Below, piece after piece: positions 49,442-56,968 of a stretch of 64,000 nt of DNA. The DNA is from Candidatus Fibrimonadaceae bacterium (GTDB lineage: Bacteria; Fibrobacterota; Fibrobacteria; Fibrobacterales; Fibrobacteraceae), in contig JAITFN010000051.1 of assembly GCA_031281345.1 (NCBI GenBank), positions 1-64,000 on the forward strand. The letters are read 5' to 3'. Numbering within the stretch: position 1 is the stretch's first letter; each line of letters starts with the position of its first letter. Under the pieces are notes generated by a model. That model saw only the letters and a program-made list of their open reading frames with translations. It was not told the DNA's origin and searched no databases. Made by a program: the position numbers and the translations under genes.

Positions 49442-49827
49442 CATCTAATTTGCCAGAGTTGCTCCGCGACAGCTTAAATGCGCAATTATCTATTTACAAG
49501 CAAATTCACGAATTGCAAAGCGATTTGCTTAAAGACTTGGATTCCAAAAATGAATTGAACAAAATAATGCAATTGCTAGAAAAGAAAAGTTCCTTTTTGG
49601 ATAGCGTAAAAGCAGAAAATGTACGATGCGCACCGCTTGTGAGCGAGTGGGTAGAGAGAAAAGCCGAAATGCAAAATTCCGAGCTTTTTGCTGGTATTGA
49701 ACAAATAATATCCGAAATTGAAAAACTTGTTCTGGAGCTTAGGGCACAAGATGAAGTTATGATTCAAAGATTTGACCAGCACAGCCAATCCAAAAACAGG
49801 ATAGACGCATTCAGGGCACTTAGATAA
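49438..49827 (+). CDS. Coiled-coil protein, possibly FlgN-like flagellar chaperone
   Basis: A 129-residue, almost entirely helical protein without signal peptide. Size, heptad pattern, and the opening LRDSLNAQLSIYKQIHELQSDLL resemble FlgN-type chaperones for hook-associated proteins, but the family is poorly conserved and the assignment is tentative. It overlaps the TPR gene by 4 nt and the kinase gene by 1 nt (TAATG). The nearby rod genes and the FlgS-type kinase support a flagellar link. Confidence 0.45.
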   Translation: MTSNLPELLRDSLNAQLSIYKQIHELQSDLLKDLDSKNELNKIMQLLEKKSSFLDSVKAENVRCAPLVSEWVERKAEMQNSELFAGIEQIISEIEKLVLELRAQDEVMIQRFDQHSQSKNRIDAFRALR

Positions 49828-50636
49828 TGGAAAGCGACATTGCATCTGCTATGGAGCGTTTTGAGCTTTTTTTTGAAAAGTTCAATGAATTGGAATTTAA
49901 ATACTTGGAAAACTTAAAGATTCTGGAAGTACAAGCCGAGCAAATAAAAAAAATGCAAGAGGAGATTCACCAGACTAGGGTATTGAGCGCGCTTGGGGAG
50001 ATGGCTGCAACCGTGGCTCACGAAATTAGGAACCCCCTTGGAGGAATAGCTGGTTATGCCAGTTTGCTTGCGAGGAGCATTCCCCCCGAAGACCAAAGGC
50101 GAAAATACGTGGATAAAATAATAGGCGGAATATCCAGCCTCAACAAAATAGTTAGCAATTTACTCGTTTATACCAGAAAAACAAATTTGCAAAAACAAAG
50201 CACAGATTTGGTAGCTTGGGCAGAGGCTATTTTATCTCACGCAGAAATTGAAATTGAAAAAGAAAAAAAGCAAGTTCGCATAGAGCGTGATTTTCCAACA
50301 GAGCCATTGAATGCAGAAATCGATAGCGAAAAATTGCAGCAAGTTATGCTTAACCTGCTAATAAACGGAATTCAGGCAATAGAGACCGAAGGCAAAATTT
50401 TTGTAAGCATTAAATCAAACGGAAACGCTGCAGAAATAACCGTAGCAGACACAGGAAAAGGTATTGAACAAGAGCATTTAAAAAACATATTCACGCCATT
50501 TTTCACCACAAAAGAACAGGGCACAGGCCTCGGTCTTGCCATTGTGAAAAAAATAGTGGATTTGCACGAGGGCGAAATATCCGTTGAGAGCGAACCGAAT
50601 AAAGGCACAAAGTTTTGCATTAAAATTAATGTTTAG
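49827..50636 (+). CDS. Cytoplasmic sensor histidine kinase (NtrB/FlgS type)
   Basis: Soluble histidine kinase of 269 residues. A short coiled-coil input region (about 1-50) is followed by HisKA with His65 in TVAHEIRNPLGGIAGYASLL. The HATPase domain has N box LQQVMLNLLINGIQAI, G1 VADTGKGI, F box TPFFTTKEQGTGLGLAIVKK. No membrane helix or PAS domain is present. The H-box type is that of NtrB/FleS/FlgS kinases, which phosphorylate sigma-54 activators. With the sigma-54 flgB promoter 5.6 kb away, a role in flagellar gene timing is likely, though the cognate regulator is not in the window. Confidence 0.88.
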   Translation: MESDIASAMERFELFFEKFNELEFKYLENLKILEVQAEQIKKMQEEIHQTRVLSALGEMAATVAHEIRNPLGGIAGYASLLARSIPPEDQRRKYVDKIIGGISSLNKIVSNLLVYTRKTNLQKQSTDLVAWAEAILSHAEIEIEKEKKQVRIERDFPTEPLNAEIDSEKLQQVMLNLLINGIQAIETEGKIFVSIKSNGNAAEITVADTGKGIEQEHLKNIFTPFFTTKEQGTGLGLAIVKKIVDLHEGEISVESEPNKGTKFCIKINV

Positions 50637-50650
50637 TTTTTCTATATTAA
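50637..50650 (+). promoter_or_regulatory. Putative promoter of the DnaA-like gene
   Basis: TTTTTC followed by TATATT (50643-50648) just after the kinase stop, about 46 nt before ATG 50695; AACGAGG serves as ribosome site. Confidence 0.5.
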
Positions 50651-50694
50651 ACAGTTCCAGTAAAACAAATTCAGTTTGTAGGAACGAGGCTTAA

Positions 50695-51819
50695 ATGAAT
50701 ACAGACAACAAAACCTCAGTGGATTCTTTTGTTGATGGAATAGTCCATTTAAACAAAAGCGTTTCTGATTATACATTGGATTCCGATTTCCTTTTCAAAG
50801 GCGACTATAAATGCTTAAAAAAAGCCGTAGCTTATGCAAAAGAAACCATAGATAAAATTGTAAAAAAGCAACCTCTTGCAATTAACCCATTGATTTTCGT
50901 TGGCGAAATTGACTCTTGCAAAAAACACCTGCTCCACGCAATGTGGAACTCATTGCTAAAAGAAAAACAGAAAATAGGGGAGGGAGAACCAATAGTTCTT
51001 TATTCGCAGGTTACACCTTTTCACGACTCAATGGTCGCTCTGTACGAAAGTTTTAGCGATGAAGAAAGGAAGGCTTTATTTTTGAAAATAGTAGAAAGAA
51101 TCAAAGGCGTGGATATGGTGTTTATAGATGAAATCCAATATTTGGAAGGCAAGAGAGCTTTGAATTTAGTGCTTGGAGTAATAAAGTTCATGGAATCTAT
51201 AGGTAAACAAATGGTGATAACATCGCAAAAAATTGGCATTGACAAAACCGGACTAGTTCCTGATCTTGCCGAGCGTCTTGATGATTTTGAATATATTAAA
51301 ATTCTCCCACCAGATACCGAAGACCGCCTTAAAATGTTGGAAGATTTTATGAAAAAAGAAAATCTAAGCTTGGAAAATCCAAGTCTTAGGGATGTTTGGG
51401 CAAAAAACACGGAGAAGCGCTCGTTAAAATGTTTGATGAACAAGCTAAACCGCCTTGTTTGCGAAGCGGAAGGCAGGGTAATAACTTCTAAAACAATGGA
51501 GCAACTTTTTGAAGCAAAAGACTCTACGAAGAATATACTGGACATCGTAAGCGCACGTTTCAATATAGACCCTAAAACGCTGATAAACGAAGAGAGAAAA
51601 TTTGCTTATGAAAGGTCTATTGCGATGTATTTTATAAAGAACGCGAATAAAGGTATGGATTTTTGCGAAATAGGAAAAAAGCTCGGTAGAAGCGAAGATA
51701 CGGCAAGAATTGCCTACGATGGCATAGAGCGGGCTATAAATGGCGGCAAGGAATTATTCAATAAAAAGAGGCCAGTCCAAATTAAAACAGATGTAGAGGA
51801 AATACTTCAACTTTTGTAA
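50695..51819 (+). CDS. DnaA-like protein with degenerate Walker A (pseudo-ATPase)
   Basis: A 374-residue protein with the domain III-IV layout of DnaA. It matches DnaA around the P-loop (LIFVGEIDSCKKHLLHAMWN against LFIYGGxGLGKTHLLHA), but Walker A GxxGxGKT is replaced by GEIDSCKKH (residues 70-78), losing the essential Gly-Lys-Thr pattern. Walker B VFIDEIQYLEGK (about 142-153) is kept. The C-terminal helix-turn-helix (about 285-345; FCEIGKKLGRSEDTARIAYDGIERAI) recalls the DnaA-box reader EIGREFGGRDHTTV but differs at the DNA-contact residues. The N-terminal domain I is absent. It is probably a paralogue that regulates or competes with DnaA, or a dedicated transcription factor. It cannot be the housekeeping DnaA. 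Confidence 0.75.
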   Translation: MNTDNKTSVDSFVDGIVHLNKSVSDYTLDSDFLFKGDYKCLKKAVAYAKETIDKIVKKQPLAINPLIFVGEIDSCKKHLLHAMWNSLLKEKQKIGEGEPIVLYSQVTPFHDSMVALYESFSDEERKALFLKIVERIKGVDMVFIDEIQYLEGKRALNLVLGVIKFMESIGKQMVITSQKIGIDKTGLVPDLAERLDDFEYIKILPPDTEDRLKMLEDFMKKENLSLENPSLRDVWAKNTEKRSLKCLMNKLNRLVCEAEGRVITSKTMEQLFEAKDSTKNILDIVSARFNIDPKTLINEERKFAYERSIAMYFIKNANKGMDFCEIGKKLGRSEDTARIAYDGIERAINGGKELFNKKRPVQIKTDVEEILQLL

Positions 51820-51897
51820 CCGAGCTAAACCGAGCTAATTCTAGATAAAATATTCAGAGTTTTAGCCATTTTTACGATAAATAGTGTATTTTAACCA

Positions 51898-51972
51898 TTG
51901 TCTGAACCCGGATTTTCCTGGAAAACCTCCAAAAAAGCACTACCTTGTTAATGGTTATCAGGGTTCAGACAA
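51898..51972. repeat. Inverted repeat built from the GGTTCAGACA motif
   Basis: TTGTCTGAACCC (51898-51909) and GGGTTCAGACAA (51961-51972) are perfect 12-bp inverted copies separated by 51 bp. The element lies between the convergent DnaA-like and helicase-associated genes. A direct repeat CCGAGCTAA is seen just upstream (about 51820-51838). It could act as a weak bidirectional terminator or be a tiny mobile-element relic. Confidence 0.75.
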
Positions 51973-51981
51973 TTTTTCTAC

Positions 51982-53574
51982 TCAAAAATTCGCATCTTCC
52001 CCTTCTGGAATAGGATAGGGGAGTTTGAATTGCTCTATTTCAGCTAGTTTAGGGAGAGGTGCTTCTTTGCCCAGACTTTGCGTAGAAGAATGAGGCTCTA
52101 AAGAAAAATTTACTAACATTTCTTTGATTTTCTTTTCGCTTTCTGGTTTTATGATAAAACCCCAGTTTGGGATAATTTCTTCTACACAGGTCAAAAATGG
52201 TTTGTATGCGGAGAGTTCTACGAATTTATTTGCATTTCTTATGCGTAAAATAGGCAGGGTGTCAATGGAAGAGTCGTTGTATATGTGAAGCCACTCGTTT
52301 AAAGCTCCGGCTACGTTTGGCACCGCTTTGTTCCACTGCAAAAAATCTTGAACAAAAGAGTTTGGAAGTTTTGAACGAAGCCCATCTAAAAAAGATTCTT
52401 TGGAAAGCACAAAACGCAAAAGCTCTTCTTCGTTTTTTGCCTGCGCAAAACAAGACATTTGAAAAATTCTAAATGCCCCGTTGTTCTGCGACAAAAGCCA
52501 TTCAAAATTGGAACTGCTCGCTACAATCGGCTCGGCTAAGGTTTCTTTTGGAGTTTTGGCAAAGAAAATGCTCTCGCCAAATTCGGAAAGGGAAAAGGTT
52601 AAAATGTGTTTTTTTCTAACTTGCATTTTTAGTATTCCAAAAATCCAAAGTTCCTTGAGCGGCACAGGCAAATGCTGCCAACTTATAGTGGTTTTGTTTT
52701 TTTGCAACCTAGAGCGTGTGTCGTGAGCCCAGAATAATTTGGCGGCATTCAATGCGCTAAGGGGTTTTTGAAAAAATGTTAAAAGTTTTGGCAAATCGTT
52801 TTTGTTGCGGAATCTCTCGTTTTTCCACCAAAAAAAGAATTCCGAAAAAAGCCTGAACCCGTTGTTTTGCAAAAATTCATAAGCAGGGGAGAGCAGTTTT
52901 AAATTTCCACTCTCTGCATCTTTTGAAATCCATTTTTCTGAAATTAAAAAAGAGAGCAACAGGCAAACACATTCTTCAATCATCAAATGGTCTAAATTTT
53001 TGTTGTTGTTGAAAATTGTTGAAATATGCTTTTTTGAAAAATGACTAATGGAAAAATCTTTATTAACAGAAATTTTGCCGAGTTGCATTTTAGATAGCAT
53101 AAAGAGCAAATATAATTCAGCTTTTTTTTCGTTAGAAACCCAAGCAACTGATTCTAGCGTTTCTTCGTTTTTAATAAAATTGCTCAAAATAAAATTTTCA
53201 AAATCCGCAAAGCCATAATATATGTGAGAACCTTGGCATTTTGTGTGCCATATAAACATTTCGTTAGAGGCTTCGTTTAAAAATGCAAAAAGAGATTTTT
53301 GGTCTGTATCTAAATTGCGTTCCAACTCGTTGAAATGCAAACCCCTGCCTTGGCTTGCGTAAATTAAGCACAGAGCCAGAACCTCTTGCTCACTCTTTTT
53401 TTGCATCCATTTTTGCAATCTTTCTTCGCTTGCAATTTCGTTGCACAATTCGTTATGAATTTTTGAATTTTGCACAAGTCCACTTTTTTTTGTGAATTTT
53501 ATGCGCAAGCGGCTTAAATAAGAACCTGGTGCGTTTTTAATATGCTCTTGAATGGATTGCAGGCTTTTTAGCAT
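51982..53574 (-). CDS. Helicase-associated-domain protein (Helicase_C_3-like)
   Basis: A 530-residue soluble protein. The middle and C-terminal part (about 345-500) follows the pattern of helicase-associated XPB/Helicase_C_3 domains: PIVASSSNFEWLLSQNNGAFRIFQMSCFAQAKNEEELLRF, FLDGLRSKLPNSFVQDFLQWN, LPILRIRNANKFVELSAY. No Walker motifs are visible, so it is not a helicase by itself. Related stand-alone proteins exist in actinobacteria; their function is not known. The start ATG 53574 lies 9 nt after TAAATT of the shared divergent promoter, without a Shine-Dalgarno. Confidence 0.55.
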   Translation of the reverse strand: MLKSLQSIQEHIKNAPGSYLSRLRIKFTKKSGLVQNSKIHNELCNEIASEERLQKWMQKKSEQEVLALCLIYASQGRGLHFNELERNLDTDQKSLFAFLNEASNEMFIWHTKCQGSHIYYGFADFENFILSNFIKNEETLESVAWVSNEKKAELYLLFMLSKMQLGKISVNKDFSISHFSKKHISTIFNNNKNLDHLMIEECVCLLLSFLISEKWISKDAESGNLKLLSPAYEFLQNNGFRLFSEFFFWWKNERFRNKNDLPKLLTFFQKPLSALNAAKLFWAHDTRSRLQKNKTTISWQHLPVPLKELWIFGILKMQVRKKHILTFSLSEFGESIFFAKTPKETLAEPIVASSSNFEWLLSQNNGAFRIFQMSCFAQAKNEEELLRFVLSKESFLDGLRSKLPNSFVQDFLQWNKAVPNVAGALNEWLHIYNDSSIDTLPILRIRNANKFVELSAYKPFLTCVEEIIPNWGFIIKPESEKKIKEMLVNFSLEPHSSTQSLGKEAPLPKLAEIEQFKLPYPIPEGEDANF

Positions 53575-53583
53575 GGGGGATAT

Positions 53584-53606
53584 AATTTAGAAAAATTTTC
53601 TAAATT
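53584..53606. promoter_or_regulatory. Bidirectional leaderless promoter, perfect palindrome
   Basis: Arms AATTTAGAAAA and TTTTCTAAATT are perfect 11-bp inverted copies around one A. Plus-strand TAAATT (53601-53606) ends 7 nt before ATG 53614; minus-strand TAAATT (53589-53584) ends 9 nt before ATG 53574. Neither gene has a Shine-Dalgarno. Confidence 0.65.
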
Positions 53607-53613
53607 TTGCTTT

Positions 53614-53889
53614 ATGCAGAACATAGAAGTAATTTGCCCGTGCTGTGATAAGATACTGGTGGTGGACACCCTTGCTAAGGAGGTCGTTTCTCATAGGGAA
53701 CGCAAAAAGCAGGTCAGTTTGGAAGAATTCATGGCAAGCGAAAAGAACAAAGACTCGGAATTGGATGCCAAATTCTCAGAGGCAAAGGAAAAAGAAAAGC
53801 ACAGAGATGAATATTTAAGCAAAAAATTTGAAGAAGCGAAGAGCAACAAAGACCTAAAAGACCCGCCCCCAGCCATAAATTGGGATTAG
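53614..53889 (+). CDS. Small zinc-ribbon/coiled-coil protein
   Basis: A 91-residue protein. The N-terminus MQNIEVICPCCDKILVVD has a CxxC knuckle of a half zinc ribbon; the second CxxC is missing, so metal binding would need a dimer or another ligand. Residues about 30-80 are highly charged and helical (Lys/Glu-rich), and the end is DPPPAINWD. No family with known function is recognised; similar short proteins occur widely as FmdB- or DUF-type ribbons. The gene is predicted to be leaderless and divergent from the helicase-associated gene. Confidence 0.6.
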   Translation: MQNIEVICPCCDKILVVDTLAKEVVSHRERKKQVSLEEFMASEKNKDSELDAKFSEAKEKEKHRDEYLSKKFEEAKSNKDLKDPPPAINWD

Positions 53890-53895
53890 GTAAAA

Positions 53896-53967
53896 CATAC
53901 TAAACAGATATGTATTATATAGACCTTAGGGGGTATGCTCGTATTTTCTCATACTAAACAGATATGT
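53896..53967 (+). promoter_or_regulatory. Pair of 18-bp operator-like direct repeats before the acid-assimilation operon
   Basis: CATACTAAACAGATATGT occurs identically at 53896-53913 and 53950-53967, 54 bp apart. Each has CATA...TATG dyad ends. The second copy ends 4 bp before the TATATT -10 (53972-53977) and so covers the -35 region, while the first is 54 bp (about five helical turns) further up. This is typical of a cooperative transcription factor site; which factor is unknown. Confidence 0.7.
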
Positions 53968-53980
53968 TTACTATATTATT
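53968..53980 (+). promoter_or_regulatory. Promoter of the acid-assimilation operon
   Basis: TTTAC followed by TATATT (53972-53977) lies about 38 nt before ATG 54015, with AAGGAG in between. The -35 region lies in the second operator repeat, so the promoter probably depends on or is blocked by its regulator. Confidence 0.55.
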
Positions 53981-54014
53981 GGTAAGTTTTTACCCATAAC
54001 CAAGGAGAATCATT

Positions 54015-55370
54015 ATGAGTAGCAATATTTTATCCATTGCAGCCTTGCTTGTAGCAAGCTCAATCGTATTGGCACAAGGAGTTCCGGCTCCTGCCGTAGA
54101 AGCAGCTCCTGTTGCTGCCGTGCCAGAAACCGCACCCATTCCAGCAGAAGTTCCAGCTGCAACTGTGGTAGCGCTGCCAAAGGTCGCTCCCATTGTTGTA
54201 GCGACAGAATCCGTTCCCGCCCAAAAACCAGCGGAGCCAGCGGTAAGCGTGGCTGGAACAAAAATTTCACTATACGGATTTTTACAACTCAACGCAGTAT
54301 ATGAAGATGGTGCAAACGGTGGTCTTAACTGGTCTAATTATGCTCCATTAAATGCTCAAGATGGCGAAGGGCGTTTGTTAATCAACGTGAACCAAACTAG
54401 ACTTGGTTTGAATTTAGCTGGGCAGCCTAAAGAAAGTGGAGCCGAAGTTTCTGGAAAATTTGAATCTGACTTTGTAGCCAACCAAAATCGCAACAACAAT
54501 GGAGTTAACGGTTTTCGCATAAGGCACGCTTATGGTCAGTTGAAATTCAACGATATAGGTTTGTCTGTGTTGTTTGGACAAACTCAAGATATAATTGCTC
54601 CATTGGTTGCTCCTTCTCTTAACCAAGGTGCTTTGCAAGGTCAGGGTTCTTTAGGTACACGCCGCCCAATGATTCGTTTAGCAGAATTTGTTGGTCCAAT
54701 TGAAGCAGCCGTTGCCGTAACAGATAACAGAGAGACAGCAACTCCCGTGCTTCCGGCTTTCCAAGGCTCCCTAAAAACGAAAGTTCCTGCTTCTTGGGCT
54801 GGCGAAAAACAAAATGTGGAGTTTACCCTAAGCGGTCACTATGCTTCAAGAGAAACTGCAGCAGAAACCGAAGCCGAGAAAGATGCAAAAGATGCAAGCG
54901 GCTGGGAAGCACCACCTATTTCGTGGTCTGGAGTGGCAAGTTTGTCGCTCCCTGTAATTAGCATAGTAAATCTCTCTGGCGAATTTTTCTTGGGGCAAAA
55001 CCTAAGTAATTACAACGTTGGAAGCATTGGGCAAAATGCTAATAGCAAAGATGGGGAAGGCTTGAAGTCACTTGGCGGCTGGGGTGCTGCAAATGTAAAA
55101 CTCCCTGCTAATTTTGCTCTTGCAGGTGGCTATGGATTTGAATCTATTGATAAAAAAAGAGAACCTTCTACTGCAAACGGTCCCGCACGTATTAAAAATG
55201 CGGTTATATTCGCAAATTTGAAATACTTTGTGGATGAGTCAGTATTTATAGGTTTTGAATATGCTAACCTAGCGACCGACTATGTTGTTGATAATAGTGG
55301 AGATAATCATAAAACTGATGATGGCAAGTTGAACCGTTTTGAGTTGGTATTCAACTACTCATTCAAGTAG
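54015..55370 (+). CDS. Outer-membrane porin (DcaP-like)
   Basis: Porin of 451 residues. A signal peptide (SIAALLVASSIVLAQ, without basic residues) is followed by a Pro/Ala/Val-rich linker (about 22-80). A 370-residue beta-barrel comes next: ISLYGFLQLNAVYED, LLINVNQTRLGLNLAG, FRIRHAYGQLKFNDIGLSVLFGQTQD, and a terminal strand LNRFELVFNYSFK. The barrel resembles DcaP-type porins, which admit organic acids, and the linker may bind peptidoglycan. It heads an operon for an organic-acid-like substrate, consistent with outer-membrane entry of that substrate. The ATG has AAGGAG upstream. Confidence 0.78.
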   Translation: MSSNILSIAALLVASSIVLAQGVPAPAVEAAPVAAVPETAPIPAEVPAATVVALPKVAPIVVATESVPAQKPAEPAVSVAGTKISLYGFLQLNAVYEDGANGGLNWSNYAPLNAQDGEGRLLINVNQTRLGLNLAGQPKESGAEVSGKFESDFVANQNRNNNGVNGFRIRHAYGQLKFNDIGLSVLFGQTQDIIAPLVAPSLNQGALQGQGSLGTRRPMIRLAEFVGPIEAAVAVTDNRETATPVLPAFQGSLKTKVPASWAGEKQNVEFTLSGHYASRETAAETEAEKDAKDASGWEAPPISWSGVASLSLPVISIVNLSGEFFLGQNLSNYNVGSIGQNANSKDGEGLKSLGGWGAANVKLPANFALAGGYGFESIDKKREPSTANGPARIKNAVIFANLKYFVDESVFIGFEYANLATDYVVDNSGDNHKTDDGKLNRFELVFNYSFK

Positions 55371-55391
55371 TTTAACACAGGAGAATAGATT

Positions 55392-56435
55392 ATGAAAACA
55401 ATGAAAAAAATTATCGCTACTCTTGCCACAATCGCTATGCTGGCAGTGGTTTTCACAGGGTGTGAGGAGAAAAAAAAGGAGTTAGTTAAGTTCAACGTTG
55501 GCCATTTAACCTCCACTGGGCATATTCTATATTTTATCGCTCAGGAAAAGGGACTTTTCAAAGCAAACGGACTTGACGTGGAATTATTCCAGTTCAACAA
55601 TTCCGGCGAAGGCATTAACGCTATAATCGCAGGCAAACTAGATGCAGGCTCTTTTGGTACCGCGCCTCCTTTCACATTTATTGAAAAGGGAGCCGCTATA
55701 TCAATATTCGGTGGGCAAATGACCGAAGGGCACGCACTTGTTGCCAAACCAGAAGTTGCGGAGCAAATTAAATCCATTACCGACCTCAAAGGAAAAACCA
55801 TTGCCACTGTTCGTTTGGCTACTGGCGACATTGCATTTAGAAGCGCTTTGTCTGCTGCTGGCGTTGACTGGAAAACAGAGGTTACCATAAAAGAAATGGA
55901 ATCTCCGGCTGCGGCACTGGAAGTAGTTAAAAAAGGCGATGCAGATGCAGGCGTGGTATGGACACCTTTCCGCAAAATGGCAGAAGACCAGGGACTCAAA
56001 ATTTTGTTCTACAGTGGTGAACTGAACAACTTAACTGGACATCCCTGTTGCCGCCAAATTGCCGTAACAGAAAAAATCAAGCAAAGGGAAAATGACTATA
56101 GAAATTTCCTAGTAGCTCTGATTCAGGCTTATGATTTCTACAAAACCAATCATGATGAGTCCATTGACATTCTTTCAAAGTATGTGAAAGTGGATAGAGA
56201 TATTTTGGTGGCAGAAACCTATGGGCCTCATATAAGCAGTAGCCCCGACCCGAATAAGGACGGAGTTATTAAATTCTGGAACGCTATGATTGCAGCTGGT
56301 TATTTAACCAATAAAGACATAGATGTTGCAAATTATGTAAATACTGCTCTGTTTGAAGGTGCATTGGATATAGCGCTTAAATCAGATCCAGACAATGCGA
56401 ACTATAAACAACTGAAGGCTGAATTCAAAAAATGA
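55392..56435 (+). CDS. NitT/TauT-family ABC substrate-binding lipoprotein
   Basis: Periplasmic binding protein of 347 residues of the SsuA/TauA/NMT1 family. Lipobox Cys at about residue 24 (VFTGCEEK). Family blocks: FNVGHLTSTGHILYFIAQEKGLFKANGLDVELFQF, GINAIIAGKLDAGSFGTAPPFTFIEKG, DLKGKTIATVRLATGD, GDADAGVVWTPF, followed by GHPCCRQIAV. Members bind sulfonates, nitrate, thiamine precursors, aromatic and short-chain acids; the ligand cannot be read from sequence. Its ATPase and permease are encoded 5-7 kb downstream in the same operon. The stop overlaps the oxidoreductase gamma gene by 4 nt, linking import and metabolism. Confidence 0.9.
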   Translation: MKTMKKIIATLATIAMLAVVFTGCEEKKKELVKFNVGHLTSTGHILYFIAQEKGLFKANGLDVELFQFNNSGEGINAIIAGKLDAGSFGTAPPFTFIEKGAAISIFGGQMTEGHALVAKPEVAEQIKSITDLKGKTIATVRLATGDIAFRSALSAAGVDWKTEVTIKEMESPAAALEVVKKGDADAGVVWTPFRKMAEDQGLKILFYSGELNNLTGHPCCRQIAVTEKIKQRENDYRNFLVALIQAYDFYKTNHDESIDILSKYVKVDRDILVAETYGPHISSSPDPNKDGVIKFWNAMIAAGYLTNKDIDVANYVNTALFEGALDIALKSDPDNANYKQLKAEFKK

Positions 56436-56968
56436 TTGAAGTTTTATGGCACGGGCGAGGGGGGCAGGGAGCCTTTACCGCCGCAAGAATTTTAGGTGCT
56501 GCCTATTCGTTCAAAGGAGAAGGCTTTTTTGCTCTCGCATTTCCTTCTTTTGGACCTGAGCGAAGAGGCGCACCAATACGTGCTTTTACCAAATTGAGCA
56601 ACAAACCGCTCCACAGCAGAAGCGAGATAAAGAAAAGCGATTATATAATTTATTTAGACGATACTCTGTTTTCGCAAGACTCTTTGAACACACTCAAAGA
56701 AAACGGAAAAATTATTTTAAATACCACGGCAACTTATGAAGATACTCGCATAATAACATTTGATGCAACTAAAATAGCAAGCGAAATATTGGGGCTACGG
56801 GTTACAAACACAGTTATGCTTGGTGCGCTTTCAGCATTTTTCGACCAAGTTTCTGTTAAGGATATTGAATTTGCCATTGAGAAAGCAATGCCGCAAAAAT
56901 TGTGGAAAGGGAATAAAGCTGTGATTACTGCGGCTTACAATGCTTTGGCAAAGGGGGCTGCAGCATGA
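56432..56968 (+). CDS. 2-oxoacid:ferredoxin oxidoreductase, gamma subunit
   Basis: Gamma subunit of 178 residues, which binds the CoA moiety. Family motifs are WHGRGGQGAFTAARILG at the N-terminus and FALAFPSFGPERRGAPIRAF. It is the first of four genes (gamma, delta, alpha, beta) in the order and sizes of archaeal-type four-subunit pyruvate, 2-oxoisovalerate or indolepyruvate oxidoreductases. It overlaps both neighbours by 4 nt (ATGA). Substrate class cannot be told from this subunit. Confidence 0.92.
   Translation: MIEVLWHGRGGQGAFTAARILGAAYSFKGEGFFALAFPSFGPERRGAPIRAFTKLSNKPLHSRSEIKKSDYIIYLDDTLFSQDSLNTLKENGKIILNTTATYEDTRIITFDATKIASEILGLRVTNTVMLGALSAFFDQVSVKDIEFAIEKAMPQKLWKGNKAVITAAYNALAKGAAA

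Noticed and set aside
51820-51981. Classical intrinsic terminator between the convergent genes
   Set aside because: The 12-bp inverted repeat has a 51-bp loop; a terminator hairpin would need a short loop.
53896-53967. Transposon terminal repeats
   Set aside because: The two 18-mers are direct, not inverted, sit at a promoter, and flank no transposase.
53990-54292. Ala/Gly/Thr-rich minus-strand frames opposite the porin linker
   Set aside because: Antisense reading of the Pro/Ala-rich linker; no ribosome site.
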